64,000 bases of DNA from IDS-8 sp040902105 (GTDB lineage: Bacteria > Pseudomonadota > Gammaproteobacteria > Steroidobacterales > Woeseiaceae). How positions within the stretch are numbered: position 1 is the first letter of the stretch; the number at the start of each line of letters is the position of its first letter. Where the stretch lies: positions 1 to 64,000 of the forward strand of contig JBBDXW010000001.1 in assembly GCA_040902105.1 (NCBI GenBank), given 5' to 3'. Below are positions 7,655 to 16,824 of this stretch, in pieces. The notes under the pieces were generated by a model. That model ran no database searches, had not been told where the DNA came from, and saw only the letters and a list, made by a program, of their open reading frames with translations. Both the position numbers and the translations under genes were made by a program.

Positions 7655-8470
7655 TCACTGCCGCCACAGTCTGGGGTTATCGATCGTCGCTTCGAAGTCG
7701 CTGCGGAACGGGTTGATGTCGATGCCGCCGCGTCGATTGAAGCGTCCATATACGGTCAGCTCAGACGGCATACAGCGATGCTTCACATCGACGAAGATTC
7801 GTTCGATGCAATTTTCGTGGAAGTCGTTGTGCATCCGGTATGACACCAGGTAGCGGAGCAAGGCTGTCCGGTCGAGCGCCGGACCGCAGTACCGCAACAG
7901 GACGCTGCCGAAATCCGGTTGACCGGTCACCGGACACAGACTGCGTAACAGGTGCGTGTGGAGATCCTCGCGAACGATTTTGCCGCTGTCGCATTCGATC
8001 AGGGACGGGTCGACCTGCCAGCTGTCGCAGGCGACGGCGACATCGTCGATGCAGGTACCCGGCAGGTTCCGGATGCCAATCCCGGCCGCAGCATTGGGCG
8101 GCGTCAGCGCGACCTGGACGGGGCTATCGGTAAGCCCGGATAAATCCCGGGCTACGAGTGCCGCAACATCGTCCGCCGAATCGAAGCGCTCCATCGCCAG
8201 TGAATTCAGATAAAGCTTGAGCGACTTTGATTCGACGATGCGCGGCGATTGCGCGTCCACGCGGATCGTGCCGACGGCAACCACGGGCTTTCCCGCGCGC
8301 TCCAGCCAGGTGATTTCGTAGGCATTCCAGACGTCTTCGCCACGGAAGGGCAAGGCCCCGCTTAGTCCGAGCTTTTGCCGGTTCTCCGCACGCGCAACAG
8401 GGTACAGCACGTCGCGCGCGTAGTGATCCGGGTAGTCCGTTTTTTCACCGAGTGATGTCTTTGCCGGCAT
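7655..8470 (-). CDS. queF: NADPH-dependent 7-cyano-7-deazaguanine reductase
   Basis: About 271 residues, the long two-subdomain QueF form of E. coli (282). It reduces preQ0 to preQ1 with two NADPH in queuosine tRNA modification. The signature ESKSLKLYLNSL (residues 80-91) is present. The catalytic cysteine is Cys179 in LRSLCPVTGQPD with Asp186 seven residues on, matching E. coli Cys190/Asp197. The ATG at 8470 is chosen because GGAAG lies just upstream; an in-frame start at 8494 adds eight residues. No other queuosine genes are in the window. Confidence 0.93.
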   Translation of the reverse strand: MPAKTSLGEKTDYPDHYARDVLYPVARAENRQKLGLSGALPFRGEDVWNAYEITWLERAGKPVVAVGTIRVDAQSPRIVESKSLKLYLNSLAMERFDSADDVAALVARDLSGLTDSPVQVALTPPNAAAGIGIRNLPGTCIDDVAVACDSWQVDPSLIECDSGKIVREDLHTHLLRSLCPVTGQPDFGSVLLRYCGPALDRTALLRYLVSYRMHNDFHENCIERIFVDVKHRCMPSELTVYGRFNRRGGIDINPFRSDFEATIDNPRLWRQ

Positions 8471-8554
8471 TTTGCTTCCATCGCGGGGCCGCACTTGTGG
8501 GCTCCATACAAGGACGGCAGCCGTCTCTGCTCCGTTACCGGACAGGCGGGCCAG

Positions 8555-9202
8555 TCAGCGCGTTACCGGAGCCGGCCTCAGCAGGCTCCAGATAACCGGG
8601 ATTACAGACGCCACGATGATCGCGATCGTGACCACGCCGAAGTTGTTCTTGATGATCGGCACGTTGCCGAACAGGTAGCCCCCCCAGATAAACGCGGTAA
8701 CCCACAGGAAGCCGCCGGATACGTTGTAAGCGGCGAAACGCCGGCGCCGCATGCCGCCGACACCGGCGACGAAGGGCGCGAACGTGCGGATAATCGGGAT
8801 GAAGCGCGACAGGATGATCGTCTTGCCGCCGTGCTTCTCGTAGAACGCCTGCGTCCTCAGCAGGTAATCCTGCTTCAGCCAGCGGATGCTGCCGCTGAAC
8901 GCGCGCGGGCCGATCGCGCGGCCGATCCGGAAATTGGTTTCGTTGCCCAGTATCGCCGCCGCCATGAGCAGTAACCAGATGAGGGTGACGTCGAGTGTGC
9001 TTGTCTGATCGACCGCTGCCAGTGCACCCACCGCGAACAACAACGAATCCCCGGGAAGGAACGGTGTTACAACCAGGCCGGTTTCACAAAAGATGATGCC
9101 GAACAGGATCGCGTAAATCCATATGTGATACACGGCGACAAGCTCGGTCAAGTGCCTGTCCAGATGCAAAATGAAGTCGATCAGGGTGGTGATAAGATCC
9201 AT
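8555..9202 (-). CDS. DedA/SNARE-associated family membrane protein
   Basis: A 215-residue inner-membrane protein with five or six hydrophobic segments. DedA hallmarks are visible: FCETGLVVTPFLPGDSLLF near residues 38-56, and LSRFIPIIRTFAPFVAGVGG near 135-155, which contains the essential arginine and G-x(3)-G of the family. DedA proteins act in membrane homeostasis; several are lipid-carrier (undecaprenyl-phosphate or phosphatidylethanolamine) flippases. It is a single gene with short flanking gaps. Confidence 0.9.
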   Translation of the reverse strand: MDLITTLIDFILHLDRHLTELVAVYHIWIYAILFGIIFCETGLVVTPFLPGDSLLFAVGALAAVDQTSTLDVTLIWLLLMAAAILGNETNFRIGRAIGPRAFSGSIRWLKQDYLLRTQAFYEKHGGKTIILSRFIPIIRTFAPFVAGVGGMRRRRFAAYNVSGGFLWVTAFIWGGYLFGNVPIIKNNFGVVTIAIIVASVIPVIWSLLRPAPVTR

Positions 9203-9288
9203 GCGTACGCCAGTGTGCCAAATCCCTGCGGGACTCTAGGGGCGTTCCGTGGCAACGTCAAACGAATGTCCCGCAGTGGGCCACGACA

Positions 9289-10989
9289 CTAGAACGTCGA
9301 AGCCGTCAGCGTCACGTCGGCCTCCGACCACATCTTGTCGAACATGCTTTGCATGTCGGATGCATCCTTGCCTTGCGCGGTCAAGCTCTGTATCAGACCG
9401 TACATCGCCCAGCCGTTGTGCGGATAATCTTCGAGATCCCTGCGATAGACCTCTTCCGCCGCTGCTGCGTCTCCGCTTGCAAGAAGAGCCCTGCCCAGCG
9501 TGTGCCGGGTAGGGTAATACCAGAACGGCGGCTCCGTATACGGCAACTGACCCTGCGTTTCGACGGCGGTGCGGAAGTGTCCGACGGCGGCGGCCAGATC
9601 GCCTTCGGCCATCGCGATTTCCCCCAGCACCAACGAGTCGGCGATAGCCAACAGCGACGTTGCGGGATAATAAATGCTGTCGAGAAAATGGACGTCGGTT
9701 GCGTCCTTCAGTGGAACCAGCTTCGCATGTTCAGCGCGCGCCGACTCGATGTCCTTCTTGCGCGCGTAGGCGGTCGCCCGCACGTAATGCCAGATGCCGT
9801 TCGAGAATTCCAGGTCCGCGCGCGGTCGGGGCTCAGCCAGCACTTCATCCCACTTGCCGAATTGCGTCAACGCGAGCAACGGAATCGTGTGGAAAAATTC
9901 GACTCCCGGAAACTCATCGATCATTTCGAGGTCGACGTTCGCGGCGACTCTCCTTGCCGCGTCGATGGCTACCTTGCTACGGCCCTCCATGCTCGACGCC
10001 GCCCACAGAAAGTGAATGTTGTGCGGGTAATACATCGCCGGGTAAAAGCCCTGCGCATTGCATTGTGCGATATAGGCTTCATCGACTGCGGCGGCCCGTA
10101 CGTTTGCCTCGGACGCGTCGTGATACCGCCCGACCCGCCAGTAAATATGTGCCGGCATGTGCACGAGGTGTCCGGCACCTGGCACCAGGCCGGCCAGCGT
10201 GTCGGCCGGTCCCTCTGCGCGCTCAGGCCTGGAAGACGCTTCGACCGCATGTATGTACAGATGAATCGCCATCGGGTGCTCCGGCGCCCTGGCCAATACC
10301 GTTTCCAGCGCATCGAGGGCTTCGACGGTCAGCGGTTTCGGATTGTCTGCGTCCACCCAGTAGTCCCACGGCATCGTATTCATCAGGGATTCTGCGAACA
10401 GGGACGCTACATCGTCGTCATCGGGGTACTTGTGGTAGAGCTCGCGCATGGCATTGGCGTACGCTTCTTCCAGGGGTTCACGCGGCGTGGACACATCTCC
10501 GTTATAGCGCGTCGCAAGCGCGTCGATATAGTCGCGTTCCTGCTCGGTGACCCCGTCTTTCAGCGCCACGGCCTTTTGTATCGCTGCATAGGCCGTTACG
10601 CGATCCTCGTCCGACATCACGACTTTGCCGTTACTCGTCACATTGATGTTCGGACCGAGCGCCAGAGCTTCGCCCCAGTAACACATGGCGCAATCCGGAT
10701 CGAGGCGTTGTGCCGCACGGAAGGAACGAGCCGACTCCGCGTGGTTGAAAGCAAAATCGATGGTGAGTCCCTGGTCGAAATACTTCTGCGCGTCAGGGCT
10801 CCTGGTCGTGATCGGATGATGGTGATCGCCCATGCCGTCAAACAACGGTGCGCCCGCCCTCGCAACCAGCTCGCTTTTGCTGGCGGCCGGATCGCTGGCC
10901 GACGGTTCCGGAGAATCCTTCCGGGAGCAGCCGGTCAGGTTCGCGACAATCACCACGGAAACAAGCAGAAAAAAACGAATGAACTTCAT
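9289..10989 (-). CDS. TPR-repeat lipoprotein of unknown function
   Basis: A 566-residue protein with a lipoprotein signal (MKFIRFFLLVSVVIVANLTG then Cys21), so it is predicted to be periplasmic or outer-membrane anchored. After a polar linker comes GMGDHHHPITTRSPDAQKYF (about residues 52-71), then repeated helical pairs of TPR type. DCAMCYWGEALALGPNIN (about 99-116) holds two close cysteines. At least three TPR-like units can be seen, with a last one near YRRDLEDYPHNGWAMYGL. The combination of three histidines and a CAMC segment suggests metal or haem contact, but that is inference. It is transcribed alone. I do not know a function for this family. Confidence 0.8.
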   Translation of the reverse strand: MKFIRFFLLVSVVIVANLTGCSRKDSPEPSASDPAASKSELVARAGAPLFDGMGDHHHPITTRSPDAQKYFDQGLTIDFAFNHAESARSFRAAQRLDPDCAMCYWGEALALGPNINVTSNGKVVMSDEDRVTAYAAIQKAVALKDGVTEQERDYIDALATRYNGDVSTPREPLEEAYANAMRELYHKYPDDDDVASLFAESLMNTMPWDYWVDADNPKPLTVEALDALETVLARAPEHPMAIHLYIHAVEASSRPERAEGPADTLAGLVPGAGHLVHMPAHIYWRVGRYHDASEANVRAAAVDEAYIAQCNAQGFYPAMYYPHNIHFLWAASSMEGRSKVAIDAARRVAANVDLEMIDEFPGVEFFHTIPLLALTQFGKWDEVLAEPRPRADLEFSNGIWHYVRATAYARKKDIESARAEHAKLVPLKDATDVHFLDSIYYPATSLLAIADSLVLGEIAMAEGDLAAAVGHFRTAVETQGQLPYTEPPFWYYPTRHTLGRALLASGDAAAAEEVYRRDLEDYPHNGWAMYGLIQSLTAQGKDASDMQSMFDKMWSEADVTLTASTF

Positions 10990-11036
10990 TAGTAACCTCC
11001 ACTGCCGGCTTTGCGCCGCTTTCCATATTGCATTCA

Positions 11037-11204
11037 GCTAGTGCACCCCGTCGCAAAATAATCGACCATTCTCGCGGCGCCTTGCCGCGTCTGGCGGCGT
11101 TGCGGCTCCTCGCAATAGCGGTGCTATTACTCGTTGCCGCGCCTTGCCAGCCACGACAAGTCGCTCGCGAGAATAGCCGATTATTTACGACGGGGTACAC
11201 TAGC
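11037..11204. mobile_element. MITE-like palindromic element, family B copy 1
   Basis: A 168-base element bounded by about 40-base imperfect inverted termini: left from 11037 (GCTAGTGCACCCCGTCG) and right ending at 11204 (CGACGGGGTACACTAGC). The inverted ends include CGAYYATTCTCGCG-like inner parts. The interior has a further hairpin (AATAGC/GCTATT). It has no plausible gene. A second copy lies at 18770-18946. Ends in CTAG on both sides. It fills the gap between the TPR lipoprotein start and the EVE gene end. Confidence 0.8.
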
Positions 11205-11256
11205 AAATTATAGCGAATTTCCAGGGACGCCGGGAACGTGGAGTGCGATACGACGA

Positions 11257-11709
11257 CTACTCGAGTCCCAGTATGAGATTCCAGTGATCCTCGCTCACGG
11301 GAAACACCGACAGGCGATTGCCTCGCCGCGTCAACAGGAAATCGGACAGCGCCGGATGTTCCTTCGCTTCCTGTAAAGTGACCGGTCGTTTCAACTTGCG
11401 CTCGAAGGCGACATCAACCAGAAACCAGCGTGGCTTGTCCTGCGGACTCTTCGGGTCAAAATATTTTGAATGTCGATCGTACTGGGTTGGGTCCGCGTAA
11501 GGCTGACTGGCAACCTTCATAGTGCCGACGATCGCTGGAACTTCGCAGCTGGAATGATAAAAGAACGCCCTGTCACCAGCTTTCATGTCGTCGCGAATCA
11601 TGTTCCGGGCCTGGTAATTGCGAATACCCTCCCACGGTATCCTGCGGTCTCGCTTGAGATCATCGATGCTGTAGGCATCGGGCTCGGATTTCATCAACCA
11701 ATAAGTCAT
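11257..11709 (-). CDS. EVE-domain protein
   Basis: A 150-residue single-domain protein starting MTYWLMKSEPDAYSIDDL, the characteristic beginning of bacterial EVE proteins (PUA-like fold, related to YTH domains). Other typical parts are WEGIRNYQARNMIRDDMKAG and FYHSSCEVPAIVGT. The domain has an aromatic pocket expected to hold a modified base in DNA or RNA; the natural ligand in ordinary genomes is uncertain. The open frame runs upstream to 12054, but the family start at 11709 is clear. It is divergent from the TIGR00153 gene, 135 bases away. Confidence 0.9.
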   Translation of the reverse strand: MTYWLMKSEPDAYSIDDLKRDRRIPWEGIRNYQARNMIRDDMKAGDRAFFYHSSCEVPAIVGTMKVASQPYADPTQYDRHSKYFDPKSPQDKPRWFLVDVAFERKLKRPVTLQEAKEHPALSDFLLTRRGNRLSVFPVSEDHWNLILGLE

Positions 11710-11844
11710 GCTGCAGTTACCGGTTTCATGGCGAGGAATTCTCACGCAATTCTTGCGGGCAAAGTCTAGCATGAGGAACGATTTCCGGTGCCTCGAAGCT
11801 GCCGTCGGTGTTAGCATCGGGTCCAATAGCCCGAGGACATCGAG

Positions 11845-12519
11845 TTGGCCAATTTGCTCGCCAATATTTTTGGCTCGTCGCCGGTCATGCCGCTGGAGAA
11901 ACATGTCGATATAGCCTATCGATGCACCCGCGAGCTTGTTGGCTTTTTCGAGGCGGCGATCGCCGGAAACTGGGACCAGGCGAAATCCATCCGCGACACC
12001 ATTGAAGAGCTCGAGCACGAAGCCGACGATCTGAAAAAGAAGATTCGCCTGCACTTGCCGAAGAGCCTTTTTATGCCCGTACCGCGGGAGGACCTGTTGG
12101 AGCTATTGCTCGTGCAGGACAAAATGGCCAACCGCGCCAAGGACGTGTCAGGCCTCGTCCTCGGGCGGAAGATGCGGATACCGCCCGAAATTGCAGTCAG
12201 GTTCCTCGAGTTCGTGCAGCGTTGCGTCGACGCAGCAAAACAGGCGCGTAAGAGCGTCCGCGAACTCGACGAACTGTTTACAGCCGGATTTCGCGGCGCC
12301 GAAGTTTCACTGGTGTCGTCGATGATCGAGGAACTGGACCGGATCGAAACCGATACCGACGATCTGCAGGCGGAATTACGCGCCGCCTTGTACGCCGTCG
12401 AAAGCAGCCTGCAGCCGGTCAATGTCATGTTTCTTTACCGCATCATCGAGCTTACCGGCGAAATCGCCGACATGGCCGAACGGGTCGGGCGCCGATTGGA
12501 ACTCCTGCTCTCTCATTAA
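11845..12519 (+). CDS. PhoU-like DUF47 phosphate transport regulator (YkaA/TIGR00153)
   Basis: A 224-residue all-helical protein of the DUF47/TIGR00153 family, distantly related to PhoU. The start MANLLANIFGSSPVMPLEKH and EELEHEADDLKKKIRLHLPK (metal-binding-type E-x(3)-D) are characteristic. These proteins partner with Pit phosphate transporters, and the next gene 39 bases downstream is a Pit transporter. The start is TTG at 11845 with GAGGA ahead. It probably modulates low-affinity phosphate or metal-phosphate uptake from the cytoplasmic side. Confidence 0.9.
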   Translation: MANLLANIFGSSPVMPLEKHVDIAYRCTRELVGFFEAAIAGNWDQAKSIRDTIEELEHEADDLKKKIRLHLPKSLFMPVPREDLLELLLVQDKMANRAKDVSGLVLGRKMRIPPEIAVRFLEFVQRCVDAAKQARKSVRELDELFTAGFRGAEVSLVSSMIEELDRIETDTDDLQAELRAALYAVESSLQPVNVMFLYRIIELTGEIADMAERVGRRLELLLSH

Positions 12520-12558
12520 GCAAAGACAACATTAAGCAGAACAAGCGGGGGTGCTTAA

Positions 12559-13809
12559 GTGGAAGCACAGATTGTCTATATTGGACTTGCGGCCGTGTTC
12601 GGCATGTACATGGCGTGGGGAATCGGCGCGAACGACACGGCCAACGCAATGGCAACGTCCGTGGGCTCGAAGGCGCTGACGATCAAACAGGCGATCCTGG
12701 CCGCTGCGGTTTTCGAGTTTCTCGGGGCGGTGCTTGCCGGCGGCGAAGTCACATCAACCATTCGCCAGGGCATTGTCGATGTCGATCGCTTCGCAGACAG
12801 GCCGGAGGTGCTGATTTACGGCATGCTCGCGTCGCTGCTCGCGGCAGGAACCTGGCTGTTGATCGCATCGAAGAAGGGCTGGCCGGTTTCGACAACGCAT
12901 TCCATCGTCGGCGCGATTGTCGGTTTTGCTGCGGTCGGCGTCGGATACGATGCAGTCCAATGGGGGCAGGTCGGGACGATCGTGATGAGTTGGATCATCT
13001 CGCCATTGACCGCCGGACTCATTGCCTACGTGATTTTTGCGAGCGTCCAGCGCCTCATCCTGCGCCAGCCGGACCCACTGGCCCAGGCGAAGCGCTATGT
13101 CCCGTATTACATCTTTCTTGCGGCGTTTACGGTCACCCTCGTGACTATCCTGAAAGGATTGCAGCACGTCGGCCTCAATCTCAGCATTGCAACCAGTTAC
13201 CTGCTCGCCACCGGGATCGCGGCGTCGATTGCCGTGGTCGGCGCCGTTGCAATCCAACGCATCCAGCCGGTACGGAAGATCGACAAGAAACAGCATTTCT
13301 ACACGGTGGAGCGAGTTTTCGGGGTCTTGATGATCGTGACCGCATGCTCGATGGCGTTCGCGCACGGCTCTAACGACGTGGCGAATGCGATCGGTCCGCT
13401 CGCGGCCGTGATTACGGTTGCACAGAGCGGAATTGTCGGCAATCAGTCGGTGCTGCCGGTGTGGGTACTGATGCTCGGCGGGATCGGAATCGTCGTTGGA
13501 CTTGCGACCTTCGGCCGCCATGTTATTGCGACCGTCGGCGAGAAAATCACGCAACTGACGCCGAGCCGGGGTTTTGCCGCCGAACTGGCGGCGGCGACAA
13601 CGATTGTGATCGCTTCCGGCACGGGGCTGCCGGTTTCAACGACACACACCCTGGTCGGGGCGATCCTCGGCGTCGGCATGGCGCGCGGCATCGCAGCAAT
13701 CGACCTTCGGGTGGTTGGGCGAATTTTCGCATCCTGGGTGATTACCATTCCGGTAGGCGCGGCGCTCTCAATAGTCTTTTTCTACTTTTTCATGGCAGTG
13801 CTGCCTTGA
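12559..13809 (+). CDS. pitA: Pit-family inorganic phosphate transporter
   Basis: A 416-residue membrane protein with about 10-12 hydrophobic segments. It has the two inverted PHO4 signature repeats: GIGANDTANAMATSVGSKAL (about residues 21-40) and AHGSNDVANAIGPLAAVI (about 271-288), plus the paired motifs GWPVSTTHSIVGAIVG and GLPVSTTHTLVGAILG. These mark Na+ or H+/phosphate symporters of the low-affinity Pit type. The start is GTG at 12559 with GGGGG upstream. It is in an operon with the DUF47 gene. Confidence 0.93.
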   Translation: MEAQIVYIGLAAVFGMYMAWGIGANDTANAMATSVGSKALTIKQAILAAAVFEFLGAVLAGGEVTSTIRQGIVDVDRFADRPEVLIYGMLASLLAAGTWLLIASKKGWPVSTTHSIVGAIVGFAAVGVGYDAVQWGQVGTIVMSWIISPLTAGLIAYVIFASVQRLILRQPDPLAQAKRYVPYYIFLAAFTVTLVTILKGLQHVGLNLSIATSYLLATGIAASIAVVGAVAIQRIQPVRKIDKKQHFYTVERVFGVLMIVTACSMAFAHGSNDVANAIGPLAAVITVAQSGIVGNQSVLPVWVLMLGGIGIVVGLATFGRHVIATVGEKITQLTPSRGFAAELAAATTIVIASGTGLPVSTTHTLVGAILGVGMARGIAAIDLRVVGRIFASWVITIPVGAALSIVFFYFFMAVLP

Positions 13810-13821
13810 GGCTGGTGGCCA

Positions 13822-15126
13822 TTGACGGTTGAGCGCGCAGCAGTGAAGTTCCGCCCGCAAGGAAACGTCGCAGGCGCAAGGCGCTATGTGCTCGCGCTGC
13901 TGGTCCTTGTCTATACCTTCAATTTCATCGATCGCCAGATCCTTGCGATTCTGCTGCCGGCGATCAAAGCAGAGTTCGGCGTCAACGATACGATCCTGGG
14001 ATTTCTTGCCGGTTCTGCGTTTGCGCTGTTTTACGCAACGCTGGGCGTTCCGATCGCATTACTCGCCGACCGGTGGAATCGCCGCAACCTCATCGCGCTG
14101 GCGCTGGCAACCTGGAGCGGTATGACCGCGCTGTCGGGCGCCGCGGCCAACATCGTGCAACTGGCGCTTGCGCGTGTCGGCGTCGGCGTCGGCGAAGCGG
14201 GGTGCAGCCCGCCGGCCCATTCCATGATTTCGGACCTGTATGGACCCGAGGAAAGGTCCACGGCAATGGGAATCTTCACGCTGGGGATCTCCGGCGGCAT
14301 CATGATCGCGTATCTCGCCGGCGGCTGGGTGGCCGAAAACATCGGCTGGCGCGAAGCATTTTTCATCGTAGGGCTGCCCGGGCTCGTGCTCGCGGTGCTG
14401 GTCAGGTTCACGATCAGTGAGCCCGTTCGCGGGCAGGCCGACGGCAAGCCGGACTCGTCAGCCAGGCCGGGAATCCCGGCGGTCACCCGTTTCCTGCTCG
14501 GGCGAAAATCATTCCTGCATCTGGCGACGGGATCCGGGGTGGCTGCGTTCGGTGGCTATGCGGTCATCAGCTTTTTTCCGACTTTCCTGTATCGCAGTCA
14601 TGCCATGAACCTGTCGGAGATCGGCGTGTACCTTGGATTGATCCTGGGTATCGCGGGCGGGCTCGGTTTCGCCGGCGGAGGTTACGTTGCCGACCGGCTC
14701 GGCCGCCGCGGCAAACGGTATTCCCTGTGGGGCGTCGCAGCCGCCATGATGCTCGGCTGGCTGTTTCACTTCCCGATGTACCTGGTCGGCAACCCCTACT
14801 GGGCGCTTGCGTTGTTCGTGATCCCGGCAATTTTTTCAAATTTCTACCTGGCAACGACGTTCGCCCAGATTCAGGGCCTCGTCGGCCTTCGCATGCGCGC
14901 GGTTGCGTCCGCCTTGCTCCTGTTTATCCTGAACGCGATCGGGCTGGGCCTCGGGCCGCTCGCGACCGGCATGCTGAGCGACCTGCTCGCAGCGACGTTC
15001 GGCAGCGAATCGATGCGGTACAGTTTACTGATCGTCGGCGCCATCGTGGGCCCGTGGACTGCGTTCCATTACTTTGTGGCCGGCCGGCACATCGAAGGCG
15101 ATCTCGCCCGCGCCGACGAGGCGTGA
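13822..15126 (+). CDS. Spinster-type MFS transporter
   Basis: A 434-residue major-facilitator protein with 12 predicted helices. FNFIDRQILAILLPAIKAEF (about 34-53) is typical of the Spinster (Spns) group, and LLADRWNRRNLI and RVGVGVGEAGCSPPAHSMIS are MFS motif A and motif C-like parts. Bacterial members of the group transport organic acids or lipids; the substrate is not known here. The start is a TTG at 13822, 12 bases after the Pit stop, with GAGGCTGGTGG upstream; a GTG at 13843 is an alternative. It converges on the glutamine synthetase-like gene across repeat A2. Confidence 0.85.
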   Translation: MTVERAAVKFRPQGNVAGARRYVLALLVLVYTFNFIDRQILAILLPAIKAEFGVNDTILGFLAGSAFALFYATLGVPIALLADRWNRRNLIALALATWSGMTALSGAAANIVQLALARVGVGVGEAGCSPPAHSMISDLYGPEERSTAMGIFTLGISGGIMIAYLAGGWVAENIGWREAFFIVGLPGLVLAVLVRFTISEPVRGQADGKPDSSARPGIPAVTRFLLGRKSFLHLATGSGVAAFGGYAVISFFPTFLYRSHAMNLSEIGVYLGLILGIAGGLGFAGGGYVADRLGRRGKRYSLWGVAAAMMLGWLFHFPMYLVGNPYWALALFVIPAIFSNFYLATTFAQIQGLVGLRMRAVASALLLFILNAIGLGLGPLATGMLSDLLAATFGSESMRYSLLIVGAIVGPWTAFHYFVAGRHIEGDLARADEA

Positions 15127-15149
15127 ACGTCACGCACCAGCGGCAGGTG

Positions 15150-15337
15150 CCGCATTCTTCATGAACGGCACAACGCATCAGCGGCGCTTCGATCGGGGGG
15201 AGGGCGTTCCAGGATCGTCACAAACAGGGATGTTTGTGCGAAGCCCCCATGGATGGGTTTACGGCGTTCCTGGAACGCCCTCCCCCCGATCGAAGTGCCG
15301 CCAACCACCGACGTCAACCGTTCATGAAGAATGCGGC
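15150..15337. repeat. Palindromic repeat family A, copy 2
   Basis: Perfect 19-base inverted termini (left CCGCATTCTTCATGAACGG ending at 15168, right starting at 15318). Stem arms are 15181-15214 and 15268-15301, complementary over 34 bases with one mismatch. The 53-base loop 15215-15267 is conserved with copies at 30102, 46559 and 49282 and contains two small hairpins (AAACA/TGTTT and CCCAT/ATGGG). It lies between convergent genes and could end transcription from both sides. Small open frames here (CEAPMDGFTA) are products of the loop sequence and not genes. Confidence 0.9.
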
Positions 15338-15341
15338 GTCG

Positions 15342-16733
15342 TTACACCGCGCGCATGTACCAGTCGAAATCGACGTTGCTGACCGTGTTGTGGAAGCGTT
15401 CTGCTTCCACGCGCCGGTTGATGGCGAAAGCTTTGCAATAGTCGCTGCCGAGGTATTCCGGGAGGATCCGACTTTGCGCAAACTTCTCGATTGCGGCGTC
15501 CCAGCGGGCGGGCAATTTGCGTTTCAGTTCGATGACTTCGCCTTCGCGCACCATGCGCCCGGGATCGCAGCGATTCTTCAAGCCGTAGTGGACGCCGGCC
15601 AGGATCGCGGCCGTGACCAGGTACGGATTCGCATCGGCGCCCGGGGTGCGATGTTCGATACGCAGATTCCGCGCATTCGATAACGGGACGCGGAGGGAGA
15701 CGTTGCGGTGGTTCGAACCCCAGTTGGGCTCGACCGGCGCGAACAGGTCCGGCCGGAGTCGACGATAGGAGTTCGCATTCGGGGCAAAGATCGCGGTGGC
15801 CTCCGCCATCGTTTGTGCGAGGCCGCCGACGGCGTGACGAAAGCGCGCGGTGTAGGGTGGCGACGCGGCACTCTCCTTGTCAGCGGAAAAGTAATTCCTG
15901 CCTTTCGGGTCGACGAGACTCAGGTGTATATGCAGGCCCGAGCCTGCGCTGTCCTCGAACGGCTTGGCCATGAAGCAGGCAACGAAGCCGTGCTGCCTTG
16001 CAACGGCCTTGACAGCCCGTTTGAGCAGGACGGCGTGATCGCAGGCGAGCACCGGATCGTTGACGTGGTGCAGGTTGATCTCGAACTGTCCGGGCGCGAA
16101 TTCCGAGGTCGTGGTACCGACGGGAATGTTCTGCGCGCTGCAGGCGTCGTTGATGTCGTGCAGAAAGTTTTCGATGTCCCAGAGATCGTCGGGGTGATAA
16201 ACCTGCGGTCCGATCTGCGGCCGTCCGATGCCCGGAACTCTGGATACTTTGGCGGTCGGCCGGTCGGTCCTCGCGTCCAGCAGGTAGAACTCGAGCTCCG
16301 CCGCCATGACGATATCGAGTTTCATTTTACGGAGCCGTTCCGCGGCGCGCTCGAGGACATAACGCGGGTCGGCGAAGAACGGCTCGCCCGTCCTCGAATA
16401 CAAACGGAATAACGCCTGCGCGCTCGACCGCTTCGCCCAGGGAATGAGCGCAAGACTGCCGGGAACCAGGCGGGCGTCGATATCAGGATCGCCGTCCTCC
16501 GCGGTGAACGGGATACCTGACACGACGTTGCCAAGGGTATCGAGAAGTACGGCACCGCCGGGAATACAGAATCCGTCGCTGAACGTCTTTTCGAATTCGT
16601 TTCCGCGAATCCGTTTACTGCGAAGGACGCCGGACAAATCGGCGATCACAAGCTCTAAAACGTCCGATTCGGGAAAATCTTTCAGGAAAGCGCGCAGTTC
16701 CGCATTGCGAGCGACACCTTTGCGTTTTGCCAT
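15342..16733 (-). CDS. Glutamine synthetase family protein, PuuA-like gamma-glutamylpolyamine synthetase
   Basis: A 463-residue class I glutamine synthetase homologue of the PuuA/GlnA2-like group. ATP/metal motifs are AAELEFYLLD, SEFAPGQFEINLHH, GSGLHIHLSL, NSYRRLRP, SNHRNVSLRVP and RIEHRTPGADANPYL. The adenylylation loop of true GlnA is absent. Likely reaction: ATP-dependent gamma-glutamylation of putrescine, spermidine or another amine. It is a paralogue of the gene at 45039-46373 and lies upstream of nothing obvious, downstream of enoyl-CoA hydratase and Rieske genes on the same strand. Repeat A2 starts 5 bases past its TAA stop. Confidence 0.87.
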   Translation of the reverse strand: MAKRKGVARNAELRAFLKDFPESDVLELVIADLSGVLRSKRIRGNEFEKTFSDGFCIPGGAVLLDTLGNVVSGIPFTAEDGDPDIDARLVPGSLALIPWAKRSSAQALFRLYSRTGEPFFADPRYVLERAAERLRKMKLDIVMAAELEFYLLDARTDRPTAKVSRVPGIGRPQIGPQVYHPDDLWDIENFLHDINDACSAQNIPVGTTTSEFAPGQFEINLHHVNDPVLACDHAVLLKRAVKAVARQHGFVACFMAKPFEDSAGSGLHIHLSLVDPKGRNYFSADKESAASPPYTARFRHAVGGLAQTMAEATAIFAPNANSYRRLRPDLFAPVEPNWGSNHRNVSLRVPLSNARNLRIEHRTPGADANPYLVTAAILAGVHYGLKNRCDPGRMVREGEVIELKRKLPARWDAAIEKFAQSRILPEYLGSDYCKAFAINRRVEAERFHNTVSNVDFDWYMRAV

Positions 16734-16824
16734 TGCCTCAGGTTCCTTTCGTGGTTCGAATTCGCCGATTTTCCAGCAGGCCGTCGAAAAAGATCATCCT
16801 GACCTTCTTCGACGTCGCAATTCT

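Noticed and set aside
9349..10992. A 547-residue open frame on the plus strand
   Set aside because: Opposite the TPR lipoprotein gene; no recognisable motif.
11257..12054. Long form of the EVE gene (265 residues)
   Set aside because: The extra N-terminus is antisense to the DUF47 gene, and the family start is at 11709.
15234..15382. Small open frames with CEAPMDGFTA in each family A copy
   Set aside because: They come from the conserved palindrome loop, lack ribosome sites and run into variable stem sequence.
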